DNA of 64,000 nt from Pseudonocardia sediminis (GTDB lineage Bacteria; Actinomycetota; Actinomycetes; Mycobacteriales; Pseudonocardiaceae), in assembly GCF_004217185.1 (NCBI RefSeq), contig NZ_SHKL01000001.1, positions 428,501 to 492,500 of the forward strand, read 5' to 3'. Under the pieces are notes generated by a model, which was given only the letters and a program-made list of their open reading frames with translations, was not told where the DNA came from and did no database searches. Below, piece after piece: positions 19,319-27,334 of the stretch (positions are counted from its first letter, which is position 1; each line of letters opens with the position of its first letter). The position numbers and the translations under genes are program-made.

Positions 19319-21484
19319 ATGACGACAGACGGGACGGACCGGCCAGGCGGTCCCCCGCGCTTCGACGTCGTGCTCCGCGGCTACGACCGGCGCCAGGTGG
19401 ACGAGCACGTCGTACAGATGCAGCGGGTCATGGGCCGGATGCGCGCGGACATCGAGGCGTTCCGCAGCCGTCCGCCGGCCCCGATGCCGCCGGTGCCGCC
19501 GCCCGGGGGCTTCGCCGGTCCGCCACGCGGCCCGCAGCAGGGCCCCGGTCCGCAGCCCGGACCGCGACCCAGCCCGCGGCCGTCGCCGCGCCCGCAGGCC
19601 GCCGAGCCGCCGGACCAGATCAACAACTTCTCCGACCGGATGCAGACGATCCTGCAGAAGGCCGAGGAGGAGGCCGAGGAGATCCGGGTCAAGGCCCGCA
19701 ACGCCGCCCGCGCCGAGACCGAGCAGGCCCGCTCGGACGCCGAGCGCGTCCGCGCCGAGGCCAAGAAGTCCGTCGAGCGTGCCCGGACCGAGGCCGACCA
19801 GGCCCGGGCCCAGGGCGACAAGCTCCGTGCCGAGCTCGGTGAGCTGACCCGCAAGCGCGACGAGGTCCGCGCCGAGCTGGGGCGTCTGCGCAACCAGCCG
19901 GGTGCGTCGTCGGTCGCGGGTGCAGCCGGAGCCGCGGGCGCGGCCGCCGGTGCCTCGGCCGCCGGGGTCAACGGCGTGTCGTCGCGTCCGTCGTCGCCGT
20001 CCGGCTCGTCCTCCGGGGGCGCGTCCTCCCGTCCGGAGAGCGGTACCCCCGCGAAGGAGACGACGTCGGCGGGTGCCACCCGTTCCGACGCCGGGCCCGG
20101 ACGGCACGAGATCAAGCCGGCCACCGAGGCCGCGAGCCGCGCCGACGACGCCACGAAGCAGGGCGCCGGCAGCCAGAACGCCGGTGGCCAGAACCCCGGT
20201 GTCGCCCAGGACGGCGATGCGCGCACCGCGTCACCACGACCCACCCCCGGTCCCAAGCCGAGTCCGGGCCCCAAGCCCGCTCCGGGACCGTCCGGGGTGC
20301 GGCCGCAGACCAACGGGAAGCCGGCCGTCGCGGGTTCGTCCGCGGCGGGTCCGTCGCCGTCCGGTCCGGGTTCGGCGTCGTCCGGCCAGGGTCAGGCGGG
20401 TCCGGGTCAGGCCGCGGCGTCGGCCGGCTCCGGGCAGGGTTCGTCCGGGGCGGGCTCGTCCCCGTCGGGCCAGGGCAAGCCGGGGTCCGGGCAGTCCGGT
20501 TCCGGACAGCGCGGGCCCGGGCACGACGGGCGTGGCGGTCAGCAGGGTCCGGGCCAGCCCGGTTCCGGGTCGTCGAGCCCGGCCAAGCCCGGCCAAGGTG
20601 GTCCGTCCCAGAACGGTCCTGCTCAGAACGGTCCGACGCCGGTCGGGTCCGGCCAGAACGGCTCCGGTCCGGGACGGCCCGGTCAGAGTGGCGCCGGTCA
20701 GAGTGGCGTCGGCCAGGGCGGCTCCGGCCAGGCTGCCTCCGGGCAGGGCGGCTCGGGCCAGGGCACGTCCGGGCAGGGCGGCGCCTCCGGTCAGGGTGGA
20801 CCCGTGCAGCAGGCCAAGCCGGCGGCACAGACCTCCGGGCCGAAGCCCGGCGCGTCGTCGACGCCGTCGGGGAACCCGGGGCAGTCCGGGAACCAGGGCA
20901 AGCAGGGCCAGCCGCAGGGCGCCGAGCGCACCACCTCGATGCGTCCGTCCACGCAGGACGAGCCGGAGGCGGCGGAGCTTTTCCGGCCCGCGTCGGAGTC
21001 GAAGAAGCCGGACCCGGCGACCTCCGCCGTCCCGCGTCAGGACCCTGCGCGGCCGGGCACCGGACGTCCGGACCAGCCGGGCCAGAGCGGTGGCAACGAG
21101 GCCGAGCGGACGGTCGCGGTCAGTCCCGTACGCCGATCCGGTGACACCTCATCGGGCGGTTCTGACAAGCCCGCCGGCCCCGAGCGTCCGCCCGCGTCGG
21201 GCACCGAGAAGGACGGCACCGAGGCTCCCACGACGATGAGCCGTACCGTGGGGACCCCTCCGGGGGCGACCAACGGCGGCACTCCTCGTCCCGGCCCGGC
21301 GAACGGCGAGAACGGTGCCGCGGGCAAGAAGCCCAGCTCGGACAAGCCGTCCGGTTCCGGCAGCGACGGTGCCCGCTCCGGAACCAACGGCCAGGGCGAG
21401 CCCGACGGCACGCGCGATCAGGGCCGCGGGAACGACGGCCGGGGCAACCCGGTCCGACCGCCGTCGGCGTCGCGCACGAGCTGA
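19319..21484 (+). CDS. DivIVA-domain protein with very long Gly/Ser/Gln/Pro-rich tail
   Basis: A 721-residue protein. Residues 14-45 (RFDVVLRGYDRRQVDEHVVQMQRVM) match the DivIVA-type N-terminal membrane-targeting segment. A Pro-rich linker follows (50-95). A coiled coil fills about 97-188 (AEEEAEEIRVKARNAARAETEQARSDAERVRAEAKKSVERARTEA, split here for length). The last 530 residues are low complexity: Ala-rich, then repeated GQ-GSGQ-type short units (about 350-500), then Pro/Gly/Thr/Ser. DivIVA proteins mark curved poles and recruit wall synthesis. The tail is far longer than in Wag31. ATG 19319 has AGGAGG eight bases upstream. The role is inferred from the N-terminal domain only. Confidence 0.8.
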   Translation: MTTDGTDRPGGPPRFDVVLRGYDRRQVDEHVVQMQRVMGRMRADIEAFRSRPPAPMPPVPPPGGFAGPPRGPQQGPGPQPGPRPSPRPSPRPQAAEPPDQINNFSDRMQTILQKAEEEAEEIRVKARNAARAETEQARSDAERVRAEAKKSVERARTEADQARAQGDKLRAELGELTRKRDEVRAELGRLRNQPGASSVAGAAGAAGAAAGASAAGVNGVSSRPSSPSGSSSGGASSRPESGTPAKETTSAGATRSDAGPGRHEIKPATEAASRADDATKQGAGSQNAGGQNPGVAQDGDARTASPRPTPGPKPSPGPKPAPGPSGVRPQTNGKPAVAGSSAAGPSPSGPGSASSGQGQAGPGQAAASAGSGQGSSGAGSSPSGQGKPGSGQSGSGQRGPGHDGRGGQQGPGQPGSGSSSPAKPGQGGPSQNGPAQNGPTPVGSGQNGSGPGRPGQSGAGQSGVGQGGSGQAASGQGGSGQGTSGQGGASGQGGPVQQAKPAAQTSGPKPGASSTPSGNPGQSGNQGKQGQPQGAERTTSMRPSTQDEPEAAELFRPASESKKPDPATSAVPRQDPARPGTGRPDQPGQSGGNEAERTVAVSPVRRSGDTSSGGSDKPAGPERPPASGTEKDGTEAPTTMSRTVGTPPGATNGGTPRPGPANGENGAAGKKPSSDKPSGSGSDGARSGTNGQGEPDGTRDQGRGNDGRGNPVRPPSASRTS

Positions 21485-21515
21485 GGCGTACGCGCGGGAG
21501 ATCCGCCGGGGCCCC

Positions 21516-21521
21516 TAGGCT
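21516..21521 (+). promoter_or_regulatory. -10 box TAGGCT of a leaderless transcript
   Basis: TAGGCT is followed by eight bases and ATG 21530, with no ribosome binding site. The next gene therefore has its own promoter despite the 45-bp gap. Confidence 0.45.
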
Positions 21522-21529
21522 GCGCCCCC

Positions 21530-23065
21530 ATGCAGATCGGCACGACGACGATCCCGTCCCTGCCGCTCGCCGCGGTGGTTCTGGCGATGCTGCTCGTCGT
21601 CCTCGTGCTGTGGGGCGTGCGTAGGGCCCGGCGCCACCCCGCCCCGGCCGCGGTGCCGGGCGTCCGCCCCGCCGTCCGTACCCCGGAGCCCGCCGACCAC
21701 CCGTGCGCCGCCGACTGGACCGGTGAGGTCGCCAACGGCTACCTGACGCCTCCGCCGCCGGTCGAGCGGCCGCGGACGGTCGCCGACGTCGTCGCCGAGC
21801 GCCGTGCCGACACCTCGCCGCTGCCGGTCGTGGCCTCGGCGGTCGCGGCCCGGCCGTCGCCGACCCCGAAGGCAGGTGCGCACGCCGCACCGGACGCCTC
21901 CCCGGTGTCGGGCACGACGGGAGGGGACACGGCAGGGACCGACGCCGAGATGTCCGGCCCGGCCGTCCGGTTCCGAGGCGCCCACGCCGCATCCGCCGCG
22001 ACGCCGGGTACCGACGTCTCCGTCTCCCCGGTCGACGTCGCGGGCTCCTCCGACCAGGACGGTCCGGAGACGGACGCGACCGCGAACCGGGTCCGGATCG
22101 ACCCGGTGACCCTCGGCGCGATGGCCGGGCACGACAGCCCCACCGCCCCCGGCGACGCCACCGCCGACGGCCACGCAGCTCCGGGCGACCTCTCCGCCCC
22201 GTCCGACGAGCGCCCGGACACCCGGACCCTCGCCGCCCTGCGCCGGCAGCCGGACGACGTCCCCGCAGACCCGCTCCACGCCGTCCCGGAGGGCCCCACG
22301 GCGGACGGCTCCACGGCGGACGACGTGGCCGCGAACGGGGCCGCTGCGAACGGGGCGGCCGAGCAGGCCGCCGCGGACGAGGACCCGGCCACGACGGACT
22401 CGAGCGAGGCTGAGGAAGCCCTCCCGGAGCCCGCCCAGGACCCGGTCCCGCCTCCGTGGTCGGCCGCCCGCAGCGAGCCCGCGGAGACCGGACTCGAGCC
22501 GACCGACGACGTGCCCGCCCCGGAGCACGGGACAGCGGAGCACGAGACAGCGGAGCACGGCGCGGCGGGGTTCGGCCCGGCGGAGCACGGCGCTGCGGAG
22601 CACGGCGCTGCGGAACCGGTTTCCCGCGCGGTGCAGCAGGCTCTCGCCGCCCGTGCGGTGCAGGCGGCCCGGCTCCGGCGTGACGACATCCCGGACGACG
22701 CGCCGCCGGCGCCCGAGCCCGTCACGGCGTCACCGTCGTCCGAGCACCCGCTGACCGTCGTGCCGTCCGGGTCCGCCCCGGTGTCCGTCGTCGACCCCCG
22801 GGACCGCCTTCTCTCGGTGCTGCTCGACGACCCGGCGCGGGCGGTCGGCGCCACCGAGGACCTCGACGACGCCCGGGACCGGATCGACCAGCTCGGTGAC
22901 GTCCTGCGCCGCCGCCGGGCCGACCTGGCCGTGGCCGTGCGACGGCTGCACGACTCGGGCCTCGACCGCGAGCAGATCTGCCGCCTCGCCGGGATGGGCT
23001 GCGACGACGTCGCCACGATCCTGGACGCCCGCACCGACGGCGCGGACGGCTCCCGGCACGCCTGA
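21530..23065 (+). CDS. Membrane-anchored acidic low-complexity protein
   Basis: A 511-residue protein that I do not recognise. Residues 9-30 are one transmembrane segment, followed by a basic stop-transfer (RRARRH). Residues 50-400 are disordered, Ala/Pro/Asp/Glu/Thr-rich, with a short repeat AEHG(A/T) at about 323-362. The last 90 residues are ordered and charged: DPRDRLLSVLLDDPARAVG, then a predicted helical DARDRIDQLGDVLRRRRADLAVAVRRLHDSGLDREQICRLAGM, which looks like a small helix-turn-helix-like or scaffold domain. It follows the DivIVA-domain gene and may act with it at the membrane; this is inferred from position only. Confidence 0.7.
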   Translation: MQIGTTTIPSLPLAAVVLAMLLVVLVLWGVRRARRHPAPAAVPGVRPAVRTPEPADHPCAADWTGEVANGYLTPPPPVERPRTVADVVAERRADTSPLPVVASAVAARPSPTPKAGAHAAPDASPVSGTTGGDTAGTDAEMSGPAVRFRGAHAASAATPGTDVSVSPVDVAGSSDQDGPETDATANRVRIDPVTLGAMAGHDSPTAPGDATADGHAAPGDLSAPSDERPDTRTLAALRRQPDDVPADPLHAVPEGPTADGSTADDVAANGAAANGAAEQAAADEDPATTDSSEAEEALPEPAQDPVPPPWSAARSEPAETGLEPTDDVPAPEHGTAEHETAEHGAAGFGPAEHGAAEHGAAEPVSRAVQQALAARAVQAARLRRDDIPDDAPPAPEPVTASPSSEHPLTVVPSGSAPVSVVDPRDRLLSVLLDDPARAVGATEDLDDARDRIDQLGDVLRRRRADLAVAVRRLHDSGLDREQICRLAGMGCDDVATILDARTDGADGSRHA

Positions 23066-23069
23066 GCCC

Positions 23070-23153
23070 CTCCGGGACGCCATTCCTCGCCGGAGGCAGG
23101 AGGACGGAGCCCCGGGAGGCGGCTCGGGTACGCCGGACGCCCCGTGAGGGGGC
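23070..23153. terminator. Two weak hairpins in a convergent gap
   Basis: CTCCGG/CCGGAG (23070-23095) and GCCCC/GGGGC (23139-23153) lie between the convergent membrane protein and nitrobindin-like genes. Either could end transcription. Both are short. Confidence 0.3.
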
Positions 23154-23158
23154 AGTGA

Positions 23159-23788
23159 TCAGCCGACCACGCGGTGCAGCAGCGCCGACAGGTGCGGCTG
23201 CAGCTCCTGCCCGACCATCGCGCGCTCGTCGACGTAGGCCAGGTCGCCCTGGTTGACCAGCCCGTACAGACGCTTGGCGCCGGTCACCTCCTTCGCCGAC
23301 GGTGTGCGGGCGACGGCGTCGGTCTCGATCTCCCAGGACCGCAGGTCGCCCTTGGAGCCGTAGTAGAGCTCGACGATCCCGGTGTTGTGCGCGATCAGGA
23401 CCTCCATCGAGCCGTCGGACTGCGGGCGCCAGAACCCGGTCTCGCGGGCGGCGGGCCGGATGATCTCGCCGTCCTCGCCGAGGAGCCAGGAGCGCGCCTC
23501 GTAGGTGACGAACGGGCGCCCGTCGTGGGCGAAGGTGATCTGCTGGCCGAAGTGGAACGGGCCGTCGATCGTCGGGTAGACGACCTCGCCGGTGCCCCGC
23601 CACACGCCGATCAGCGGCAGCAGGGGAAGGCACTGCTCGTGCAGGTCCGGGCCCAGGCGCAGGTTGGCCGTGTCGTCGGAGATCGGGAGGTCGTCCCACT
23701 GCGGCCGGTTGCGCTGCGCCGAGTCCGGCGCGGCGTTCTTCGGGCCACTGATCGTGGTGGACAGCTGCGGGTCGTCGGGTTCGGTCAC
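23159..23788 (-). CDS. Nitrobindin/FABP-like heme-binding beta-barrel protein
   Basis: A 209-residue protein of the THAP4-like beta-barrel family that includes nitrobindin and Rv0813c. LLPLIGVWRGTGEVVYPTI near 55-73 is the family opening strand with the GxWxGxG motif. FGQQITFAHDGRPFVTYEARSW and ETGFWRPQSDG continue the barrel. A histidine near the C-terminus (LLHRVVG) could be the heme ligand of nitrobindins. Such ferric heme proteins can isomerise peroxynitrite to nitrate. The GTG 23788 overlaps the stop of the small membrane protein upstream (GTGA). The first 25 residues are not part of the barrel. Confidence 0.85.
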   Translation of the reverse strand: MTEPDDPQLSTTISGPKNAAPDSAQRNRPQWDDLPISDDTANLRLGPDLHEQCLPLLPLIGVWRGTGEVVYPTIDGPFHFGQQITFAHDGRPFVTYEARSWLLGEDGEIIRPAARETGFWRPQSDGSMEVLIAHNTGIVELYYGSKGDLRSWEIETDAVARTPSAKEVTGAKRLYGLVNQGDLAYVDERAMVGQELQPHLSALLHRVVG

Positions 23789-23937
23789 GCGTCGGGCTCC
23801 TCAGAGTTGTCCGCGACGGCCGTGGTGGGCGCCGGCGCGGCCGGCTCCACCACGAACAACCGCCGGAGCAGGAAGCCTGTCCACGCCGCCGTACCGGCCG
23901 TGAGGGCGATCAACAGCCCGGTGGAGAACCAGTGCAC
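23785..23937 (-). CDS. Small single-pass membrane protein
   Basis: A 50-residue protein, HWFSTGLLIALTAGTAAW and onward, with one transmembrane helix over about residues 6-25 and a short acidic tail. The GTG start at 23937 is set by TATGCT eight bases upstream. The stop overlaps the nitrobindin-like start as GTGA, which makes translational coupling likely. It may anchor or regulate the heme protein, but nothing in the sequence shows that. Larger in-frame extensions upstream are Arg/Cys-rich and not credible. Confidence 0.6.
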   Translation of the reverse strand: MHWFSTGLLIALTAGTAAWTGFLLRRLFVVEPAAPAPTTAVADNSEEPDA

Positions 23938-23945
23938 GGCGCTCC

Positions 23946-23951
23946 AGCATA
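23946..23951 (-). promoter_or_regulatory. -10 box TATGCT of leaderless small membrane protein
   Basis: TATGCT on the minus strand, eight bases before GTG 23937. It is the likely promoter of the two-gene nitrobindin-like unit. Confidence 0.4.
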
Positions 23952-24089
23952 GTCGCGCACCACACCCCGGCTCCCGACGGGCGCACGCTGCGCGCCCGCC
24001 ACGATCCGCACCCCGTGCGTCGGTCGGCACCCCCTGCACGGGGTGCGGACCGACGGCAGGGGTGCGGATCGGATCGACCCCGCATGCAC

Positions 24090-24121
24090 GACGCCGCCCC
24101 GGACGGATCCGGGGCGGCGTC
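24090..24121 (-). terminator. Strong hairpin terminator of the sseA operon
   Basis: GACGCCGCCCCGG and CCGGGGCGGCGTC form a perfect 13-bp stem with a 6-nt loop, 26 bp after the DUF1416 stop codon. It is one of the strongest hairpins in the window. Confidence 0.7.
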
Positions 24122-24147
24122 GGGGTGGTGCGGTGGGGGTGCGTGCC

Positions 24148-24453
24148 TCAGGCGGCCACGACCTCCACCTCGGCCTGGTGCAGGCCGGGGCCGTCCGCGA
24201 CGAGCTCGGACTGGCCGTTGCCCGCCCGGGACAGCGCCCGGACGGTCCAGGTGCCGGGGGCGGCGAAGAACCGGAAGTCACCCGAGGCCGAGGAGACGAC
24301 CTCCGCGGTGAACTCGCCGGTGCCGTCCAGCAGACGGACGAACGCGCCGCCGACCGGCTCGCCGCCGGCCACGACCCGCCCGGCCAGGACGGTCTCCTTG
24401 CTCAGGTCGGTCCCGGGCGGGAGCGACACGGACTGGTCGGGTGCTCCACACAT
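24148..24453 (-). CDS. DUF1416 family protein (SseC-like)
   Basis: A 101-residue actinobacterial protein, the partner of the sseA rhodanese gene in many genomes (called SseC in mycobacteria). MCGAPDQSVSLPPGTDLSKETVLAGRVV has the conserved N-terminal cysteine (C2), which could carry a persulfide. The remainder, GEPVGGAFVRLLDGTGEFTAEVVSSASGDFRFFAAPGTW, is a small beta-sandwich of the carboxypeptidase-regulatory-like type. ATG 24453 overlaps the sseA stop (ATGA). A role in sulfur transfer with SseA is inferred from conserved pairing. Confidence 0.85.
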   Translation of the reverse strand: MCGAPDQSVSLPPGTDLSKETVLAGRVVAGGEPVGGAFVRLLDGTGEFTAEVVSSASGDFRFFAAPGTWTVRALSRAGNGQSELVADGPGLHQAEVEVVAA

Positions 24454-25292
24454 CAGGCGTTGCTCCCCAGCTCGATCGGCACGCCGATCAGCGAGCCGTA
24501 CTCGGTCCAGCTGCCGTCGTAGTTCTTGACGTCGGAGTGCCCGAGCAGCTCGCGCAGCACGACCCAGGTGTGCGACGAGCGCTCACCGATGCGGCAGTAG
24601 GCGATGGTGGACTTCGAGCCGTCGTAGCCGGCCTCGCCGTAGAGCTTCTCCAGCTCCTCGTTCGACTTGAACGTGCCGTCCTCGTTGGCGGCCTTGCTCC
24701 ACGGGATGTTGATCGCGCTCGGGATGTGGCCCGGACGCTGCGACTGCTCCTGCGGGAGGTGCGCCGGCGCGAGGATCTTGCCGGAGAACTCGTCGGGCGA
24801 CCGGACGTCGACCAGGTTCTTGCCGTTGATCGCCTCGACGACCTCGTCGCGGAACGCGCGGATCGAGTTGTCGGCGTCCTTCGCGGTGTAGGAGGTCTTC
24901 GGGCGGTCCTTGACGTCGGTGGTCAGGGTGCGGCCGTCGAGCTCCCACTTCTTGCGACCGCCGTCGAGCAGGACGACGTTCTGGTGCCCGTAGAGCTTGA
25001 ACTCCCAGTAGGCGTAGGCGGCGAACCAGTTGTTGTTGCCGCCGTAGAGGACGACCTTGTCGTCCTGGCCGACGCCCTTGCCCGAGAGCAGCGCCTCGAA
25101 CTGCTCCTTGGTGACGATGTCGCGGCGGACCGGGTCCTGCAGCTCGTCGGTCCAGTTGACCTTGACGGCACCGGGCAGGTGACCGCCGTCGTACGCGGTG
25201 GTGTCCTCGTCGACCTCGAGGAACACGACACCGTCGGTGTCCAGGTTCTGCTCCGCCCAATCGGCGGTGACCAGGACGTCCTCGCGGCTCAT
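24453..25292 (-). CDS. sseA: Thiosulfate/3-mercaptopyruvate sulfurtransferase
   Basis: A 279-residue two-domain rhodanese (CysA2/SseA type of mycobacteria). The inactive N-terminal rhodanese domain is residues 1-130 and the catalytic one is 150-275. The active-site loop is YCRIGERS with C233 as persulfide carrier. DVRSPDEFSG and PGHIPSAINIPWS are the CH2 motifs. ATG 25292 follows GGGAGC. The gene is in an operon between DUF4395 and DUF1416. A Cys-rich leader peptide lies further upstream, suggesting control by cysteine supply. Confidence 0.92.
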   Translation of the reverse strand: MSREDVLVTADWAEQNLDTDGVVFLEVDEDTTAYDGGHLPGAVKVNWTDELQDPVRRDIVTKEQFEALLSGKGVGQDDKVVLYGGNNNWFAAYAYWEFKLYGHQNVVLLDGGRKKWELDGRTLTTDVKDRPKTSYTAKDADNSIRAFRDEVVEAINGKNLVDVRSPDEFSGKILAPAHLPQEQSQRPGHIPSAINIPWSKAANEDGTFKSNEELEKLYGEAGYDGSKSTIAYCRIGERSSHTWVVLRELLGHSDVKNYDGSWTEYGSLIGVPIELGSNA

Positions 25293-25339
25293 GTGTTTGC
25301 TCCCAATTCGGTGTGTCGGTGTCGTGGGGACGGAGTGGG

Positions 25340-25801
25340 TCAGGCGCCGGCGGTGCGCGTGGTGCGCAACCGGGCCAGCAGCCCGTACATCTCGCAGCCC
25401 AGGCAGAAGCCGAAGGCCGCGTTGAGGAAGGCCGCCGCGAGTGCGAATGCTCCTGCGACGAGCCCGAGCGTGGTCAGCCCGGACAGGTAGCCGATCGCGG
25501 CGACGGCGGCGAACACGAGCCCGACGGTCTGCGAGAAGCGGACCGGCGCGGCGTCCTCGCGCTCGGCGGGCGGGGCCAGCCGGGGTGCGAGGAGCTTGCG
25601 GAACAGCACGCCGTAGGGCGCGAAACGCATCCCGGCGACCGAGCCGACGCCGAAGACGACGGCCTGGGCGGCGGCGAGCCATCCGCTGGCGCTGACGAGC
25701 ACGAGCGCCAGGACCACCGTCGTGACGGCGGCACTGAACCGGGCGCCGCGCGGGTCGAGCCGTGGCTCCACACGCGCGGATCCGGTGTCCGTTGCGGACA
25801 T
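25340..25801 (-). CDS. DUF4395 membrane protein
   Basis: A 153-residue integral membrane protein. After a short hydrophilic start (RVEPRLDPRGARFSAAV) there are four hydrophobic helices near 29-48, 50-66, 92-112 and 112-138. It ends with FGFCLGCEMYGLLARL, whose CLGC pair is the conserved DUF4395 motif and could exchange disulfides with the nearby thioredoxin or rhodanese. ATG 25801 has AGGAG seven bases upstream. It is the first structural gene after the leader peptide, 48 bp ahead of sseA. Confidence 0.82.
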   Translation of the reverse strand: MSATDTGSARVEPRLDPRGARFSAAVTTVVLALVLVSASGWLAAAQAVVFGVGSVAGMRFAPYGVLFRKLLAPRLAPPAEREDAAPVRFSQTVGLVFAAVAAIGYLSGLTTLGLVAGAFALAAAFLNAAFGFCLGCEMYGLLARLRTTRTAGA

Positions 25802-25832
25802 GGGCGAACTCCTGAGCGATCGCGTTCTGCCT

Positions 25833-25849
25833 GCGGTGCAGCGCACCGC
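25833..25849 (-). promoter_or_regulatory. Hairpin between leader peptide and DUF4395
   Basis: GCGGTGC, GCT loop, GCACCGC: a perfect 7-bp stem between the leader-peptide stop and the AGGAG of the DUF4395 gene. It is a candidate part of a cysteine-sensing attenuator. Confidence 0.45.
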
Positions 25850-25862
25850 GGAAGGGTCGGGG

Positions 25863-25937
25863 TCAGGAGGCCCGACACAGGCAGCCGGCGAGACGGCACA
25901 GATCAACCGTGCGACGTCGGGTCAGCGGCCAGTTCAC
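25863..25937 (-). CDS. Cysteine-rich leader peptide of the sseA operon
   Basis: A 24-residue open frame from GTG 25937: short Trp/Pro start, three arginines, then VDLCRLAGCLCRAS and stop. It has three cysteines in its last eleven codons, and VDLCR..xCLCR matches the small leader peptides found ahead of sulfur-assimilation genes in Streptomyces and mycobacteria, where ribosome stalling at Cys codons senses cysteine. A TACCCT box lies exactly seven bases upstream, so it is leaderless. DUF4395-sseA-DUF1416 follow on the same strand after a hairpin. The sequence features are seen. The mechanism is inferred from those relatives. Confidence 0.7.
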   Translation of the reverse strand: MNWPLTRRRTVDLCRLAGCLCRAS

Positions 25938-25944
25938 GGACGCG

Positions 25945-25950
25945 AGGGTA
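25945..25950 (-). promoter_or_regulatory. -10 box TACCCT of the leader peptide
   Basis: TACCCT on the minus strand with seven bases before GTG 25937. It is the only good promoter seen for the sseA operon. Confidence 0.5.
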
Positions 25951-26013
25951 GCCGAAACGCGCCGTTCGTGGCACCGCCGTCCCACGTCCGGGGTACCCAC
26001 GCGATGCGCGTCA

Positions 26014-26472
26014 CTACCGGTCAGCCTCCGCGGGCCGGTGCACGGCCGCGAGCAGCTCGTCGACGCGCGGGACGCCGGAGACCCGGGCCAGCTCGGTGCC
26101 ACCGGCGTCGAAGGCGACCGTGGTGGGGGTCCGGAGCACCCCGAGGGCCCGGGCGACGTCGGTGCGCTCGGCGACGTCGATCTCGACGTGGCGCAGCGAG
26201 GGGTCGTCCACGGCGAGCCCGCCGAGCACCGTGGCCGTCTGCCGGCACGGTGCGCAGACCGGTGACGACAGCTGCAGCAGCAGGACCTGTCCGGTCCCGT
26301 CCGGTGCGACGCCGGCGAGGTCCCAGCCCGACGGGGCCGGGGGAGCCGACGAGCCGGACGGGGCCACGGGGGAGGCGGCCCGGACGCTTCCGGAGCGTGC
26401 CCGCAGCACCAGGCCGACGGCCGTCGCCGCGCACAGGGTCGCGACCAGCACCATCAGGCCCGCAGTACTCAC
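26014..26472 (-). CDS. Membrane-anchored thioredoxin-like protein
   Basis: A 152-residue protein. Residues 4-24 form an N-terminal membrane anchor, then a Ser/Ala/Pro linker (30-50) and a thioredoxin fold. The redox site is SSPVCAPCRQ with C73 and C76 (CAPC). The cis-proline loop is LRTPTTVAFD. It equals the ThiX-type gene that accompanies sseA in mycobacteria. The thioredoxin domain faces outside if the N-terminus is inside. The start is ATG 26472. It lies upstream of the leader peptide on the same strand, so it may belong to the lmeA unit instead of the sseA unit. Confidence 0.83.
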   Translation of the reverse strand: MSTAGLMVLVATLCAATAVGLVLRARSGSVRAASPVAPSGSSAPPAPSGWDLAGVAPDGTGQVLLLQLSSPVCAPCRQTATVLGGLAVDDPSLRHVEIDVAERTDVARALGVLRTPTTVAFDAGGTELARVSGVPRVDELLAAVHRPAEADR

Positions 26473-26504
26473 GATGTGTCCCTCCCGGATCGGGGCCGGG
26501 AGCG

Positions 26505-27302
26505 TCAGCTCTGCGCGGTCGAGGCCCGTTCGCCCTCGCCGATCACCAGGTCACGGACCTGGCCGGAGATCTCCAGTGTGCCCTCCTCGGTCCGCAGCGC
26601 GGTCGGGGTGACCTTGAACGGCAGCCCGCCCGGGTCGAGGACGACGGTGAACGTCCTGGTCAGGGAGTTGCGCACGGAGTTCGGGAGCTCGTCGGCGCCC
26701 GTGTCGGCGGGACGGACGTCACGCGGGGTGATCCGGACCTGCCCGTCGCCGGTGATCTGCAGCGCGACCAGCACGTTGATCTCCTGCTCCTCGCCGGCCA
26801 CCGTGGTGGTGGCGACGAGCAGCGCCGCGTTCCGGGGGTCGAGGCCGCGCAGCGTCGGGTCGCCACCGGCCTCGACGACGTCGGAGATGGCGTTGGCGTC
26901 CACGTCGGAGATGACGAGCTTGGTGACGCCCGGCAACGTCCGGAGCACGTCGCTCGCGCCGATCGAGATGATCCCCTCGGCGTCGGTGATCCGGAACCGC
27001 GGCGTGCCGGAGACCAGGTCGCCCAGCGGGGCCCGGACGTCGTGCAGCTTCGCCTTGACCTCGACGTCGCGCAGGGGACCGACCTGCAGCCGCTCCATCG
27101 ACACGTCGACGGACCTGTACCTCCCGGTCGCGGCCTGGGCGAGGAACGAGACGCCGTTGATCCGGACCGACGGGTCCTCCGGGAGGGCGAGCCGCTCCCG
27201 CATCTGGCGCGACACCGCGGACTCCGCGGCCGCGGCGGCGCCGAAGTCGGCCACCACGAGCACGCCGACGAGCACGACGACAGCGATGATCAGGCGTCTC
27301 AC
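26505..27302 (-). CDS. LmeA-type DUF2993 phospholipid-binding protein
   Basis: A 265-residue exported protein. Residues 3-24 are a signal anchor ending in AVVVLVGVLVVADFGAAAAA. The rest is a DUF2993 domain: RINGVSFLAQAATGRYRSVDVSMERLQVGPLRDVEV, then ISDVDANAISDVV and ITPRDVRP. Its mycobacterial counterpart LmeA helps lipomannan elongation, and position next to the thioredoxin gene is the same. GTG 27302 follows GGAGG closely (4 nt). The in-frame ATG at 27389 adds 29 unconserved residues ahead of the signal anchor. It is divergent from glnR. Confidence 0.82.
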   Translation of the reverse strand: MRRLIIAVVVLVGVLVVADFGAAAAAESAVSRQMRERLALPEDPSVRINGVSFLAQAATGRYRSVDVSMERLQVGPLRDVEVKAKLHDVRAPLGDLVSGTPRFRITDAEGIISIGASDVLRTLPGVTKLVISDVDANAISDVVEAGGDPTLRGLDPRNAALLVATTTVAGEEQEINVLVALQITGDGQVRITPRDVRPADTGADELPNSVRNSLTRTFTVVLDPGGLPFKVTPTALRTEEGTLEISGQVRDLVIGEGERASTAQS

Positions 27303-27334
27303 GCGACCTCCAGCACGGACCGGTACGCCGGTCA

